The translations under genes were made by a program, and so were the position numbers. Positions 24,000-32,793 of a DNA stretch of 32,793 nt are shown one piece after another. Under the pieces are notes generated by a model that did no database searches, was not told the DNA's origin, and was given only the letters and a program-made list of their open reading frames with translations. Source of the DNA: Streptococcus oralis (GTDB lineage Bacteria > Bacillota > Bacilli > Lactobacillales > Streptococcaceae). The DNA lies in assembly GCF_001579175.1 (NCBI RefSeq), contig NZ_KQ970759.1, forward strand, positions 674,773 to 707,565, given 5' to 3'. Numbering within the stretch: position 1 is the first letter of the stretch; the number at the start of each line of letters is the position of its first letter.

Positions 24000-24497
24000 A
24001 TGAAACTCGCAGAAAAACTATTTGAGCTCAGAAAGGAAAAAGGTTGGTCCCAGGAAAAGCTAGCAGAACAAATCAATGTTTCTCGGCAAAGCATCTCCAA
24101 ATGGGAGTCTGGACAAGTACTTCCTGAAATCGAAAAAATCATTGAATTAAGCAAGATTTTTCAAGTAACAACTGACTATCTCTTACTGGATGAAAACTTT
24201 GAAAAAGGTTCCACGGCAGTGATTTTGGAGGAAGATAAGGATAAATACTATAAAGAAGTTAAATCCTTTGGCCTCTGGCAAGTGATTTATATTTTCGTCT
24301 TAGCTCTGGCTATCTATCTCTTTTTAGCCGGTTCTAGTTTCCCAGCCGATTTCACTGCTTGGATCTGGCTAACCTTTGTTCTATTGATTGCTTCAGCGAT
24401 TGCTATCAACAAGGCTCTTAAAACCAAACAACGTTATCTTGATAAGGTAATTGGTCTTGAGAATCCTTCAGACAAAGACGACTCTACAAAACCTTGA
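24000..24497 (+). CDS. Membrane-anchored XRE family regulator
   Basis: A 165-residue protein. An N-terminal Cro/C1-type helix-turn-helix (about 5-58; [23 protein letters not shown]) is followed by a charged linker and two membrane segments (about 93-110 and 119-138). A C-terminal tail faces the cytoplasm. This one-component layout suggests that a membrane signal or stress controls DNA binding; its targets are unknown. The start at 24000 follows AAAAGGAGGAT. It is monocistronic between ruvA (divergent) and mutL (convergent). No partner gene such as an ABC transporter is adjacent, and autoregulation is only a guess. Confidence 0.85.
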   Translation: MKLAEKLFELRKEKGWSQEKLAEQINVSRQSISKWESGQVLPEIEKIIELSKIFQVTTDYLLLDENFEKGSTAVILEEDKDKYYKEVKSFGLWQVIYIFVLALAIYLFLAGSSFPADFTAWIWLTFVLLIASAIAINKALKTKQRYLDKVIGLENPSDKDDSTKP

Positions 24498-24607
24498 ATC
24501 CCCTAATTCAGTTTTCGTAATATTTTTTTAGAAATGATCTTGTCAAGCAAGTGTAAACCTCGTGTCAAGTTGCCCATGTCCAATCAAGTTCCCACTTTGG
24601 AAAAACT

Positions 24608-24642
24608 AAAAAGCCTTGTTCGAAAAGGAACAAAGGCTTTTT
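24608..24642. terminator. Bidirectional terminator between the XRE gene and mutL
   Basis: AAAAAGCCTTGTTC (24608-24621) pairs with GAACAAAGGCTTTTT (24628-24642), with one extra A in the right arm and a 6-base loop. U runs are present on both sides. It serves mutL on the minus strand and probably the XRE gene on the plus strand. Confidence 0.85.
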
Positions 24643-24648
24643 GTGTTC

Positions 24649-26598
24649 TTAATATTTCCCCAACTCACGAAGACTGGTATGATTTTCCTGAATGCGTCGG
24701 AACATTTTTTCCATATCCGACTTGGTAAAATGCACCAAAACAGGACGGCCATGTGGACAGTTGTAAGGGTTATCACATTGAGAGAGCTGATAGAGGAGCT
24801 GTCTGGCTGAGTGGTCATCGATACGATGGTTGGCCTTGATAGACCGCTTGCAGGACATCATGATAGCCAGCTCTGCTCGGTATTTCTTGATAGAAACTTC
24901 CTTGGTCAAGAGCAGCATGTCACACATTTCATAGATACCAGACTCGATTTCTTCCTCTGCCATCCAAATAGGATGTTCACGCAGGATAAATTGATTTTCT
25001 CCGTACTCAGCTAGAAAGACACCCACTTCCTCTAAGAGAGGCATTCTTTCTCTGAGACGAAGGGCGTCATCCGCAGGAAATTCAAAGATGTAAGGTACTA
25101 GGAGTTGTTGCTGGCTCTGGTCAACATTGCCAATACTTTCTCGGTATTCCTCATACTTGACCCGTTCCTGAGCAGCGTGCTGGTCTATGATGTAGAGGCC
25201 ATCTCGCCCTTGAGCAAAGAGATAAGTCCCGTGCATTTGTCCGAAAAACTCCAATTCTGGGAAGCTGGATGCTTCTTCTCGCTCCAGCTTGTCATAGGCC
25301 TTATCGAGACTGGTTAAATCTAGTTCTGGATGGTCTAGTTGGTCATAGCTGACAGGCTTTCTCTCTGCAAAATGCAGTTTTGCTGGCTTAGTCAATTGGT
25401 CTAAAGTTTCTTTAGCAAACAGGGTTAGGTCCCTACCCTCCTCAGTTAATTCAACCTGGTGATCAGCCACCTCAGCTTGGCTGGGTCTAGTTACCTCCGT
25501 TTTTTCATAGTAAAGCGTATTTTCTTTGAGTGGGAGAATGGTCTGCTCTACCTTTTGACGATTGCGTACGGTGGATTTGGCAAGATTTTCTAAAGCATCA
25601 GGTATCAAGGTCTGTTCCTTAAGACTCTTTGCGATAGCTTCTGAGACAAGCGCCATTAGCTCTCTTTCCTTGGAAATTCGCACTTCTTGCTTGGTCGGAT
25701 GCACATTGACATCCGCTAGATAAGGGTCAATATGGATATGAATAACAGCCAACGGAAAGCGTCCCACCATGAGCTTGCTGCCATAACCATCTAAAATTGC
25801 ACGATTGAGCAGAAAGTTCTTGATATATCGCCCATTGATGAAGAGGCTGATATAGTTACGATTTGCTCGTGTCAATTCAGGCAAGGAAACAAAACCTGAA
25901 ATTTCGAAATCTAGGTCAGAGTTCTCAATTTCAATCATCTTCTTGGCACTTGCCAAACCGTAAATCCCTGCGATGGCTTGGCGCAGCTGACCAGTTCCTG
26001 CTGTTCGTGTCATTTCCTTGCCATCACTAATCAAACTAAAAGAAATCTCAGGATGGGCCAATCCCAGACGGTTGACAATATCGATGATATGAGACAGCTC
26101 CGCCTGCTGGCTCTTCATATACTTGAGACGGGCTGGCGTGTTGAAAAAGAGGTCCTCTACACAAACCTTGGTCCCCACAGGGCTAGTCGCTGGGATGATT
26201 TCTTCGACTTGACCTCCACTCGCGACGAGCTTGGTCCCATGACTCGCGCCATCCACCGCCGTCAACAGAGTCAGAACACTGACAGAAGCGATAGAGGGCA
26301 GGGCTTCACCTCGAAAACCAAGCGTCCGAATCCGAAAGAGGTCTGCTTGATTTTTTATCTTACTGGTTGCATGGCGACGCAGGGCCAATTCCACCTCATC
26401 GTGAGGGATACCATGACCATTATCTGTGATTTGAATCTTCTTGAGACCTGATTCCTCAATCTCAATGATAATCTGACTTGAGCCCGCGTCAATGGCATTT
26501 TCTACCAACTCTTTCACCACACTGGCAGGACGTTCAATAACCTCTCCTGCTGCGATCTGGTTTGCCAGCACCTCTGGCAATTCAATAATATGAGACAT
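24649..26598 (-). CDS. mutL: DNA mismatch repair protein MutL (HexB)
   Basis: A 649-residue GHKL ATPase that couples mismatch recognition by MutS to strand removal. ATPase motifs are [11 protein letters not shown] (29-39), TDNGHGI and [13 protein letters not shown] (94-106). The C-terminal dimer domain carries the endonuclease pattern DQHA-x2-E-x4-E at 472-483 and CPHGRP near the end, so it should be a nicking MutL, unlike E. coli MutL. The linker (about 335-445) is variable and charged. The start at 26598 follows AAAGGGG. It has its own extended -10 promoter and is separated from mutS by the LytTR pair. Confidence 0.96.
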   Translation of the reverse strand: MSHIIELPEVLANQIAAGEVIERPASVVKELVENAIDAGSSQIIIEIEESGLKKIQITDNGHGIPHDEVELALRRHATSKIKNQADLFRIRTLGFRGEALPSIASVSVLTLLTAVDGASHGTKLVASGGQVEEIIPATSPVGTKVCVEDLFFNTPARLKYMKSQQAELSHIIDIVNRLGLAHPEISFSLISDGKEMTRTAGTGQLRQAIAGIYGLASAKKMIEIENSDLDFEISGFVSLPELTRANRNYISLFINGRYIKNFLLNRAILDGYGSKLMVGRFPLAVIHIHIDPYLADVNVHPTKQEVRISKERELMALVSEAIAKSLKEQTLIPDALENLAKSTVRNRQKVEQTILPLKENTLYYEKTEVTRPSQAEVADHQVELTEEGRDLTLFAKETLDQLTKPAKLHFAERKPVSYDQLDHPELDLTSLDKAYDKLEREEASSFPELEFFGQMHGTYLFAQGRDGLYIIDQHAAQERVKYEEYRESIGNVDQSQQQLLVPYIFEFPADDALRLRERMPLLEEVGVFLAEYGENQFILREHPIWMAEEEIESGIYEMCDMLLLTKEVSIKKYRAELAIMMSCKRSIKANHRIDDHSARQLLYQLSQCDNPYNCPHGRPVLVHFTKSDMEKMFRRIQENHTSLRELGKY

Positions 26599-26645
26599 CT
26601 TTCAGCCCCTTTCTGTATCTATTTTCCTAGAAATTGATTAGTGCT

Positions 26646-26654
26646 ATTATACCA
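26646..26654 (-). promoter_or_regulatory. mutL promoter (extended -10)
   Basis: The minus strand reads TGGTATAAT with core 26646-26651, about 48 bases upstream of the mutL ATG. The -35 is weak. Confidence 0.6.
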
Positions 26655-26723
26655 TATTTCACATGCTACCAGAAAAAGCAAATACCACATAGACTCCAAA
26701 TCTCTCCACATAGACAAAAGCTC

Positions 26724-26752
26724 TTGCCATGGGTCATAAAATAGTGTTTAAT
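26724..26752 (+). promoter_or_regulatory. Promoter of the LytTR-DUF3021 pair
   Basis: TTGCCA (26724-26729), 17 bases, then TTTAAT (26747-26752), leaving a leader of about 50 bases before the LytTR gene. LytTR systems often autoregulate, but I could not identify a clear pair of LytTR direct repeats here. Confidence 0.5.
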
Positions 26753-26807
26753 AAAGGTGTACAGGAAGTGATCACAATTTTGTATGAAATGTTAGGGAGG
26801 GAAATTT

Positions 26808-27248
26808 ATGAAAGTAGAACTACAGATTAAGGAGACTTACGAGGAGGAAAAGCTGATTGTCCAAACTCCTCAGCCGACCGAAAAAGTCCAGAAAGTCATC
26901 GAGTTCGCTGAAAATCTTGACCAAAAAGAAACAATCAAAGGAAAGATTGAAGATCAAGTCTATCTAGTTGAAATTGGCAAGATTCAGCGCTTCTATATCG
27001 AGAATCGCAAGGTTCTAGCAGAAACTGCTTCTCATACCTACACTATTGATTTGCGACTCTATCAGGTGCTTGACATTCTGCCGACCACTTTTATCCAAAT
27101 TTCCCAATCTGAAATCGTCAATATCGACTCTATCTCTCATCTCAAACTAACCCCCAACGGCCTGATCGAAATCTTTCTCAAAAACGAAAGCTTTACTTAC
27201 TCATCTCGCCGTTACCTAAAAACCATCAAGGAGAAATTAGAACTATGA
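26808..27248 (+). CDS. LytTR family transcriptional regulator (stand-alone)
   Basis: A 146-residue protein without a receiver domain. About 45 N-terminal residues precede a LytTR DNA-binding domain (about 48-146) with FYIENRKVLAETASHTYTIDLRLYQVLDILPTTFIQISQSEIVNIDSI and the final YSSRRYLKTIKEKL. The start at 26808 follows AGGGAGGG. The stop overlaps the next ATG by 4 bases (ATGA), so it is tightly coupled to a DUF3021 membrane gene. This matches the LytTR regulatory systems known in streptococci (HdrR/HdrM and BrsR/BrsM in S. mutans), where the membrane partner holds the regulator inactive. Target genes, often bacteriocin or competence genes, are not visible in the window. Confidence 0.88.
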   Translation: MKVELQIKETYEEEKLIVQTPQPTEKVQKVIEFAENLDQKETIKGKIEDQVYLVEIGKIQRFYIENRKVLAETASHTYTIDLRLYQVLDILPTTFIQISQSEIVNIDSISHLKLTPNGLIEIFLKNESFTYSSRRYLKTIKEKLEL

Positions 27249-27703
27249 AAAAACAAATCTTTCACGATGCAGCCGCTGGTGTCCTCATCGGCCTCATCCT
27301 CTCTATCCTCTTTTCGCTCATTTATGCACCAAATACCTATGCCCCACTGAGCCCCGAGTCTCTGATCGGCCAAGTGATGGTGCAACATCAGGTTCACGGT
27401 GCTCTAGTCTTGCTCTACTGCATGATCATCTGGTCAGCTATCGGCGTTCTCTTTAGCTTTGGCAGTCGCTTATTCAGCCGTGACTGGAGCTTGCTCCGTG
27501 CAACACTTTCCCATTTCTTCCTCATGCTGGCTGGCTTTGTTCCACTAGCAACTCTGGCTGGTTGGTTCCCCTTCCACTGGATCTTCTATCTCCAGCTCAT
27601 TCCAGAGTTTGCGATTGTCTACCTTATCATCTGGACTATTCTCTATAAAAGAGAAGCTAAAAAAGTAGACCACATCAATCAACTCTTGGCTCATAAAAAG
27701 TAA
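27245..27703 (+). CDS. DUF3021 membrane protein, likely LytTR inhibitor
   Basis: A 152-residue protein with four membrane segments at about 12-29, 48-74, 87-108 and 113-136, and a basic C-terminal tail (KREAKKVDHINQLLAHKK). This is the usual DUF3021 layout. Its 4-base overlap with the LytTR gene and the family pairing suggest it binds and restrains that regulator at the membrane. The inhibitor role is established for related streptococcal pairs and inferred here. It is followed by a shared terminator facing mutS. Confidence 0.85.
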   Translation: MKKQIFHDAAAGVLIGLILSILFSLIYAPNTYAPLSPESLIGQVMVQHQVHGALVLLYCMIIWSAIGVLFSFGSRLFSRDWSLLRATLSHFFLMLAGFVPLATLAGWFPFHWIFYLQLIPEFAIVYLIIWTILYKREAKKVDHINQLLAHKK

Positions 27704-27709
27704 TAGAGA

Positions 27710-27745
27710 AATCCCACTCACAAAGGCGCGAGTGGGATTCTTTTT
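27710..27745. terminator. Terminator between the LytTR pair and mutS
   Basis: AATCCCACTC (27710-27719) pairs perfectly with GAGTGGGATT (27730-27739) around a 10-base loop. The plus strand ends in TTCTTTTT. The minus-strand tail is weaker (TTTCTCTATT), so it is strongest for the LytTR unit but may also serve mutS. Confidence 0.82.
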
Positions 27746-30278
27746 ATAATTTTTGTTTGAACCCAACTAAGACATTCATAGCCTGCATAGGTGTCATATT
27801 GTAAACATCCAGTTTAGCTAATTCTGCTAGGATAGGATGTTCTTCAGGTGTATCAAAGAGAGAAATCTGTTCAGTGACGGCACTTGTTTGCCTTATCAGA
27901 CTTGGACTTTCTCCCCCTTGACTCTCCAGTTGTGTCAAAATCTTATCCGCCCTTGCTAAAAGTTCTCCTGGTAAACCAGCAATCTTAGCAACATGGATAC
28001 CATAGGATTTGTCAGCTGGTCCTGGTTCGATCTTGTGAAGGAAGGTCACCTGCCCATCCTGCTCCAAGGTTGCCACGTGGACATTGACCAAGTGTTCCAA
28101 GCTAGACTCCAGACTGGTCAACTCATGATAATGGGTCGCAAAAAGGGTTTTGGCTCCGATATGTTCATGGATGTATTCGATGATGGACTGGGCAAGAGCC
28201 ATGCCATCATAGGTCGCAGTTCCCCGTCCCAATTCATCAAAGAGAATGAGAGAGTTCTTGGTCGCATGCGAAATGGCATTGTTGGCCTCCATCATCTCCA
28301 CCATAAAGGTTGATTGACCTGAAACCAAGTCATCTGCCGCTCCGATGCGAGTAAAGATGGCATCGAAGATAGGCAAATGGGCACTTTCTGCCGGCACATA
28401 CGAGCCTAGCTGGGCCATAACCGCAGTCATGGCTAGCTGGCGCATGTAGGTGGACTTCCCGCTCATGTTGGGCCCTGTAATCAGCTGAATACTCGTATCT
28501 TCTGCCATCTGGATACTGTTTGGAATGTAGGTCTGAGCCCCCATGACCTTTTCGACGACAGCATGGCGCCCTTTCTGGATAGCGATTTGTGAATCCTCTC
28601 CAAACTCCGGTCGAATCAAATGCTGGATTTCAGCCACAACTGCGAGACTTTGCAAGACATCAACTGTCGCAATTCCTTGGGCTAGCGCCTGCAAACGCTG
28701 GATGTACTTGCTGACTTCCTCACGGAGGCGCATAAAGATTTCGTACTCTAGGTTGGCTGACTTCTCACGCGCCTCCAACATATCCCCCTCGATACGGGCC
28801 AATTCCTCAGTACCAAAGCGTTCCGAGTTTTTCAGCGTTGCCTTACGGAAAAAGTGGGCTGGCACATTTCCCAGTTGCGAATTGATCACATGGAAATAGT
28901 AGCCATCCTTTTTATTGTAGTCAATCTTGAGAGTGCTGATACCAGAGTTTTCTCTCTCCTTAGCCTCAATCTCAGCAATCCAGCTGGTCCCTTCTCTGAG
29001 CACTCGGCGGTATTTATCCAAGGTCTCATCAAATCCCGTCCGAATAATGCCACCTTCCGTAATCACGTGAGGGGCTTCAGGGGCAATCGCTGCGCTAATC
29101 AAACTCTCTAACTCTGGAATGGCATCCAACTGTGCGATGAGATAAGCTAAAGCAGGCTGCTCCATTCCCTCTAAAATCGCTCGAATCCGTGGCACACTAG
29201 ATAAGGTAGTCGCCAGTTGCAAGAGATCCTTGGGATTGGTCTTGCCAAAAGAAACCCGACTAGCCAAGCGTTCGATGTCATAAACACCCTTGAGGCTGTC
29301 TGTCAAATCACTACGCTCAAAAAAGTGGTCAAGAAAGACCTGCACCACCTCTTGACGTTGGACGATTCGTTCCTTATCAATCAAGGGACGGTGAATCCAA
29401 GAACGCAAGAGCCGCATACCCATAGCCGTTTTGGTTTCATCCAAAAGCCAGAAAAGACTCCCCTGCTTCTTACCTGAACGGGCATTCTCAACCAAATCCA
29501 GACTAGCCTTGGTCGCATAGTCCATCTGCAAGAAATCTTTGATTTCATAGCGGATAACTGGTTTGAGGTGGTTCAATTCCCGCATCTGGGTCCGGTGAAC
29601 ATACTGGAGTAGCTTACTAGCTGCCGCTTGCTCCACAGCTGCCAGTCGTGAATCTAGTAAATGAATATCCTCGAAGCCTTCCTTCTCATAGGAAAGCACA
29701 AGATTCATCTGACGGCTGAGAATTTGTTCTTCTTCTTCAGACAAGTCATAGCCCAGCACCACTTCACGAGCCTTGAGGTTACGGATTTCCCCACAAACCA
29801 ACGTGAAATCCAATAGACCTGTCACATAGAAATCACCCGTCACTAGATCCATATAAGCTAGGCCAAATTGATTGCCATCACGATCTAAGGCAACCAAGAA
29901 ATTATTCTGACTATCGGGCTTACTACTATCGACGACCGTTCCAGGTGTGATGACCTGAACCACCTCTCGCTTGACAACCCCCACTGCTTGTTTGGGATCT
30001 TCCATCTGCTCGGCTATGGCCACCTTATAACCCTGCTCAATCAATACGTCGATATACTGCTGGGCAGAATGATAGGGGACACCTGCCATGGGTATCGGAT
30101 TTTCTGCATTTTTATTCCGACTTGTTAAGGAAATTTCTAAAATCTGTGCTGCATTGATTGCATCTTCATAGAACAACTCGTAAAAATCACCCATCCGAAA
30201 AAGCAAAAAAGCATCTGGGTATTGTTTTTTGATATCCACATACTGTTGCATGCCGGGTGATAGCTTTTCTGTTGCCAT
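27744..30278 (-). CDS. mutS: DNA mismatch repair protein MutS (HexA)
   Basis: An 844-residue mismatch-recognition ATPase. The mismatch-contact F-x-E is at F32-E34 ([14 protein letters not shown]). The ABC-type ATPase motifs are Walker [10 protein letters not shown], then STFMVEM, the Walker [13 protein letters not shown] and THYHEL. The C-terminal end ([17 protein letters not shown]) is the usual small helix-turn-helix tail. The frame is open to 30317, but ATG 30278 (MATEKLSPG) is preceded by AAGGAGAG with good spacing. It lies about 50 bases after argR with a hairpin between them, so expression may depend on read-through from the argR promoter. Confidence 0.96.
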   Translation of the reverse strand: MATEKLSPGMQQYVDIKKQYPDAFLLFRMGDFYELFYEDAINAAQILEISLTSRNKNAENPIPMAGVPYHSAQQYIDVLIEQGYKVAIAEQMEDPKQAVGVVKREVVQVITPGTVVDSSKPDSQNNFLVALDRDGNQFGLAYMDLVTGDFYVTGLLDFTLVCGEIRNLKAREVVLGYDLSEEEEQILSRQMNLVLSYEKEGFEDIHLLDSRLAAVEQAAASKLLQYVHRTQMRELNHLKPVIRYEIKDFLQMDYATKASLDLVENARSGKKQGSLFWLLDETKTAMGMRLLRSWIHRPLIDKERIVQRQEVVQVFLDHFFERSDLTDSLKGVYDIERLASRVSFGKTNPKDLLQLATTLSSVPRIRAILEGMEQPALAYLIAQLDAIPELESLISAAIAPEAPHVITEGGIIRTGFDETLDKYRRVLREGTSWIAEIEAKERENSGISTLKIDYNKKDGYYFHVINSQLGNVPAHFFRKATLKNSERFGTEELARIEGDMLEAREKSANLEYEIFMRLREEVSKYIQRLQALAQGIATVDVLQSLAVVAEIQHLIRPEFGEDSQIAIQKGRHAVVEKVMGAQTYIPNSIQMAEDTSIQLITGPNMSGKSTYMRQLAMTAVMAQLGSYVPAESAHLPIFDAIFTRIGAADDLVSGQSTFMVEMMEANNAISHATKNSLILFDELGRGTATYDGMALAQSIIEYIHEHIGAKTLFATHYHELTSLESSLEHLVNVHVATLEQDGQVTFLHKIEPGPADKSYGIHVAKIAGLPGELLARADKILTQLESQGGESPSLIRQTSAVTEQISLFDTPEEHPILAELAKLDVYNMTPMQAMNVLVGFKQKL

Positions 30279-30296
30279 TTTCCGTCTCTCCTTGCT

Positions 30297-30334
30297 AAAA
30301 ATAAGTCTTGAGAGCAACTCCCAAGACCTTATTT
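30297..30334 (-). terminator. Attenuator-like hairpin between argR and mutS
   Basis: In minus-strand RNA, 30318-30334 pairs with 30299-30314 over 16 base pairs with one bulged base and one wobble, followed by a short U run. The stem includes the argR stop codon. It probably lowers, rather than stops, transcription into mutS, because little room is left for a separate mutS promoter. Confidence 0.6.
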
Positions 30335-30775
30335 ATCTTTCATCAAATCTAGCAAACGATCTTCCATCAGCTTGGCAACGTGCTGGTCTCGACAAATAAC
30401 CAATAAGGTATTAGCACCAGCAACCGTTCCTAAAATCCATTCATCCTTGTTTGCATCTACAATGTTTGCTAAGACTGCAGCTTCCCCAAGTTTTGTATGA
30501 AGTACCAAGGTGAATTCTGCTCTTGCAACTCCTTCTAAATGATGAGACAAAAACTCAACTAAATCAATCTTATCTGTCTCATTTGCTAGTACATAATACA
30601 CCATATCATTTTTCTTGATCTTGGTCAAGCCGATTTCACGCAAATCACGTGACAAAGTCGTTTGCGTCACATAGACATTCTGAGCTTCAAGACGATCTTG
30701 AATCTCTTTTTGTGTTCCAAGTTTTTCTTCAGCGATCATCTTTTTAATCAACTGATGCCGTTCTCTTTTTCTCAT
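30329..30775 (-). CDS. argR: ArgR family arginine repressor, lacking the arginine-binding Asp pair
   Basis: A 148-residue regulator of arginine metabolism. The N-terminal winged helix (about 1-70; [17 protein letters not shown]) binds ARG boxes. The C-terminal hexamerisation domain ends [15 protein letters not shown]. Most ArgR/AhrC proteins have GDDT at this place, where the two Asp bind arginine; here it is A121-N122. In Lactococcus an ArgR with the same loss works with an AhrC partner that senses arginine, and I expect the same here. This would correspond to ArgR1 in pneumococcus. The start at 30775 follows AGAGGAT. It is divergent from argS and upstream of mutS. Confidence 0.93.
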   Translation of the reverse strand: MRKRERHQLIKKMIAEEKLGTQKEIQDRLEAQNVYVTQTTLSRDLREIGLTKIKKNDMVYYVLANETDKIDLVEFLSHHLEGVARAEFTLVLHTKLGEAAVLANIVDANKDEWILGTVAGANTLLVICRDQHVAKLMEDRLLDLMKDK

Positions 30776-30829
30776 ATTATCCTCTTAAGCGAATATTTAT
30801 AACAATTTTTACATTTATTTTATAACTAT

Positions 30830-30868
30830 ATTATACCAAAAAAAATAGAGAATTCAAAAAAATTCTCT
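30830..30868 (-). promoter_or_regulatory. argR promoter with inverted-repeat operator
   Basis: The minus strand reads TTTGAA (30853-30858), 17 bases, then extended -10 TGGTATAAT (core 30830-30835). The -35 is part of an inverted repeat AGAGAATT-caaaaa-AATTCTCT (30847-30868). Further downstream, GAATATTTATA (30791-30801) weakly resembles an ARG box. Confidence 0.55.
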
Positions 30869-30894
30869 TCTTTCTCAAAAAATGTAGTAAATTG

Positions 30895-30903
30895 TGTTAA
30901 AAT
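30895..30903 (+). promoter_or_regulatory. argS promoter (extended -10)
   Basis: TGTTAAAAT (core 30898-30903), 28 bases before the argS ATG. No T-box leader is present, because the leader is too short. Confidence 0.55.
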
Positions 30904-30931
30904 AGAAGAAAAGCCCAAAAGGAGCCTACTT

Positions 30932-32620
30932 ATGAATACAAAAAAACTGATTGCTGGCGAATTGGCTAGCGTCATTGATAGCCTGGACCAAGAGGCTATT
31001 TTCAATTTACTAGAACAACCTAAAAATTCAGATATGGGAGACATCGCTTTCCCTGCTTTCTCATTAGCAAAAGTCGAACGCAAGGCACCGCAAGTGATTG
31101 CTGCCGATATTGCTGCAAAAATCAACAGCCAAGCCTTTGAAAAAGTGGTGGCAACAGGTCCTTACGTAAACTTTTTCCTTGATAAATCTGCTATTTCTGG
31201 TGCAGTTATCAAAGAAATCATCGAAAAAGGTGCTGACTACGCCCAACAAACGGAAGGCCAAGAGCAAAATATTACGATTGACCTTTCTAGTCCCAATATC
31301 GCCAAACCCTTCTCAGTCGGCCACTTGCGTTCAACAGTTATCGGAGATGCCCTCTCTAATATCTTTAAGAAGATGGGCTACAAAACCATTAAAATCAACC
31401 ACCTCGGAGACTGGGGCAAACAGTTTGGTCTTCTCATGGTTGCTTATAAAAAATGGGGCAGTAAGGAAGCAGTTGAAGCTAACCCAATCGATGAATTATT
31501 AAAGCTATACGTTCGTATCAACGCCGAAATCGAAACGGACAAGGCTCTCGATGATGAAGGTCGCCTCTGGTTCAAAAAACTTGAAGATGGTGATCCTGAA
31601 GCAACTCAACTTTGGCAATGGTTCCGTGATGAAAGTTTGGTCGAATTCAACCGCATCTACAAACTACTCGGTGTTGAATTTGATAGCTTAAACGGTGAAG
31701 CCTTCTACAATGACAAGATGGATGAAGCCGTACAAATCTTGGAAGAAAAAGGCTTGCTAGAAGAGTCTCAAGGGGCTTGTATTGTCAACTTGGATGATTT
31801 CGATTTGCCACCTGCTATGATTAAAAAATCAGATGGCGCTACTCTCTACATCACTCGTGATATCGCAACAGCCATCTACCGTGCTCGTACATACAACTTT
31901 GTTAAAAATGTCTATGCTGTCGGCCAAGAGCAATCTAACCACTTTAAACAGTTGAAAGCTGTCTTGAAGAAAATGGGATTTGCTTGGAGTGACGATATGG
32001 TTCACGTTGACTTTGGTCTTGTAACCAAAAATCGCCAAAAACTCTCTACTCGTAAAGGAAACATCATCCTGCTCGAGCCAACTCTCCAAGAAGCCATCAC
32101 TCGTGCTAAAGCTCAAATCGAAGCAAAAAATCCTGACCTTGAAAACAAGGATCAAATCGCCCAAGCTGTTGGGGTTGGAGCTGTCAAATTCTACGACCTG
32201 AAAACTGATCGTCGAAATGGTTATGACTTTGATTTGGAAGCAATGGTTTCATTTGAAGGTGAGACTGGGCCATACATCCAATACGCTTACGCTCGTATTC
32301 AGTCTCTACTTAGAAAAGCTGACTTCCATCCAAATGCTCAATCAAGTTACAGTCTAAATGATGCCGAAAGCTGGGAAATCATCAAACTTCTCCAAGACTT
32401 TGCCCGTGTCATCAAACGTGCTTCAGATAACTATGACCCATCTCTCATTGCTAAGTATGCAATCAGCTTGGCTCAAGCTTTCAATAAATACTATGCTCAC
32501 ACTCGTATCTTGGATGAAAGCCCTGAGCGCGACAGCCGTCTAGCCCTCAGCTATGCAACTGCCGTCGTTCTCAAAGAAGCCCTTCGCTTGCTCGGAGTAG
32601 AAGCACCAGAGAAGATGTGA
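30932..32620 (+). CDS. argS: Arginyl-tRNA synthetase
   Basis: A 562-residue class I aminoacyl-tRNA synthetase that charges tRNA-Arg. The N-terminal additional domain (about 1-110) precedes the HIGH-type motif [10 protein letters not shown] (126-135), the DWGKQFG block and the KMSKS-like LSTRKGN. The C-terminal DALR anticodon-binding domain ends with [30 protein letters not shown]. It is complete. The start at 30932 follows AAAAGGAG with about 8 bases of spacing. Its divergence from argR fits a shared arginine-related regulatory region. Confidence 0.96.
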   Translation: MNTKKLIAGELASVIDSLDQEAIFNLLEQPKNSDMGDIAFPAFSLAKVERKAPQVIAADIAAKINSQAFEKVVATGPYVNFFLDKSAISGAVIKEIIEKGADYAQQTEGQEQNITIDLSSPNIAKPFSVGHLRSTVIGDALSNIFKKMGYKTIKINHLGDWGKQFGLLMVAYKKWGSKEAVEANPIDELLKLYVRINAEIETDKALDDEGRLWFKKLEDGDPEATQLWQWFRDESLVEFNRIYKLLGVEFDSLNGEAFYNDKMDEAVQILEEKGLLEESQGACIVNLDDFDLPPAMIKKSDGATLYITRDIATAIYRARTYNFVKNVYAVGQEQSNHFKQLKAVLKKMGFAWSDDMVHVDFGLVTKNRQKLSTRKGNIILLEPTLQEAITRAKAQIEAKNPDLENKDQIAQAVGVGAVKFYDLKTDRRNGYDFDLEAMVSFEGETGPYIQYAYARIQSLLRKADFHPNAQSSYSLNDAESWEIIKLLQDFARVIKRASDNYDPSLIAKYAISLAQAFNKYYAHTRILDESPERDSRLALSYATAVVLKEALRLLGVEAPEKM

Positions 32621-32627
32621 TTCAGTA

Positions 32628-32660
32628 CTAACAATTGGAACCAAAGTTCCTAATTGTTAG
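32628..32660 (+). repeat. Long hairpin downstream of argS, followed by non-coding sequence
   Basis: CTAACAATTGGAAC (32628-32641) pairs with GTTCCtAATTGTTAG (32646-32660): 14 base pairs, one bulge and a CAAA loop. No U tract follows, so it is not a standard terminator. The remaining sequence to 32793 holds no gene but shows further imperfect hairpins (for example CCCCTAAAT with ATTTAGAGG near 32709-32733) and two related CTTCACTA segments. Confidence 0.55.
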
Positions 32661-32793
32661 ACGCTAGCCGCTATATGCAGACTAGCTAACTGCTTCACTA
32701 GTCATAGCCCCTAAATATAATCGATTTAGAGGCCATGATGTCGTAACTATATGACGAATTACTTAAACGCTTCACTAATGCGTCCCAACAAAT

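Overview
The window looks like chromosomal DNA of a mitis-group Streptococcus, in the S. mitis / S. oralis / S. pneumoniae range. I base this on low GC, streptococcal extended -10 promoters (TGnTATAAT), a BOX-type repeat, an exact SigX competence box, and proteins I recognise as very close to pneumococcal ones (NrdD, Cls, FolC, RuvX, Spx, UvrA, RuvA, MutL/HexB, MutS/HexA). No phage, plasmid, insertion sequence, tRNA, rRNA or CRISPR array was seen. The species is not settled.

Left part (1-11432, all minus strand). The anaerobic ribonucleotide reductase nrdD is cut by the left edge. Upstream of it lie two NrdR-like boxes forming a perfect 18-bp inverted repeat. Next comes a late-competence-type operon: a SigX box, a 47-residue ccs4-like gene and a GT-C-like membrane protein. 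Then follow cardiolipin synthase, an iron-dependent alcohol dehydrogenase with cre and palindrome operators, a lipoprotein with a cre site in its leader, folC, a tandem array of RNA-hairpin repeats, the ireB-ruvX-DUF1292 operon, a second lipoprotein, and the redox regulator spx.

Middle part (11567-20702). The magnesium P-type ATPase gene mgtA has a layered leader: promoter, M-box Mg2+ riboswitch, intrinsic terminator, a 23-codon leader ORF rich in Asp/Pro/Glu/His, and competing hairpins next to the mgtA ribosome binding site. This is the most striking regulatory region in the window. It is followed by pepQ and uvrA on the minus strand. Divergent from uvrA, on the plus strand, are corA (a second Mg2+ transporter), a DUF1129 membrane protein and a TfoX-N protein.

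Right part (20783-32793). An S66 LD-carboxypeptidase has a BOX element in its leader. A CPBP membrane protease gene is interrupted by an in-frame TGA. Then come tag and ruvA, a membrane-anchored XRE regulator, mutL, a LytTR regulator with its DUF3021 membrane partner, mutS, argR and the divergent argS. DNA-repair genes are dense here: ruvX, uvrA, tag, ruvA, mutL and mutS. From memory, mutL and mutS lie far apart in S. pneumoniae but close together in S. pyogenes, so this window appears to keep an ancestral mutS-mutL-ruvA-tag neighbourhood with a LytTR system inserted in it.
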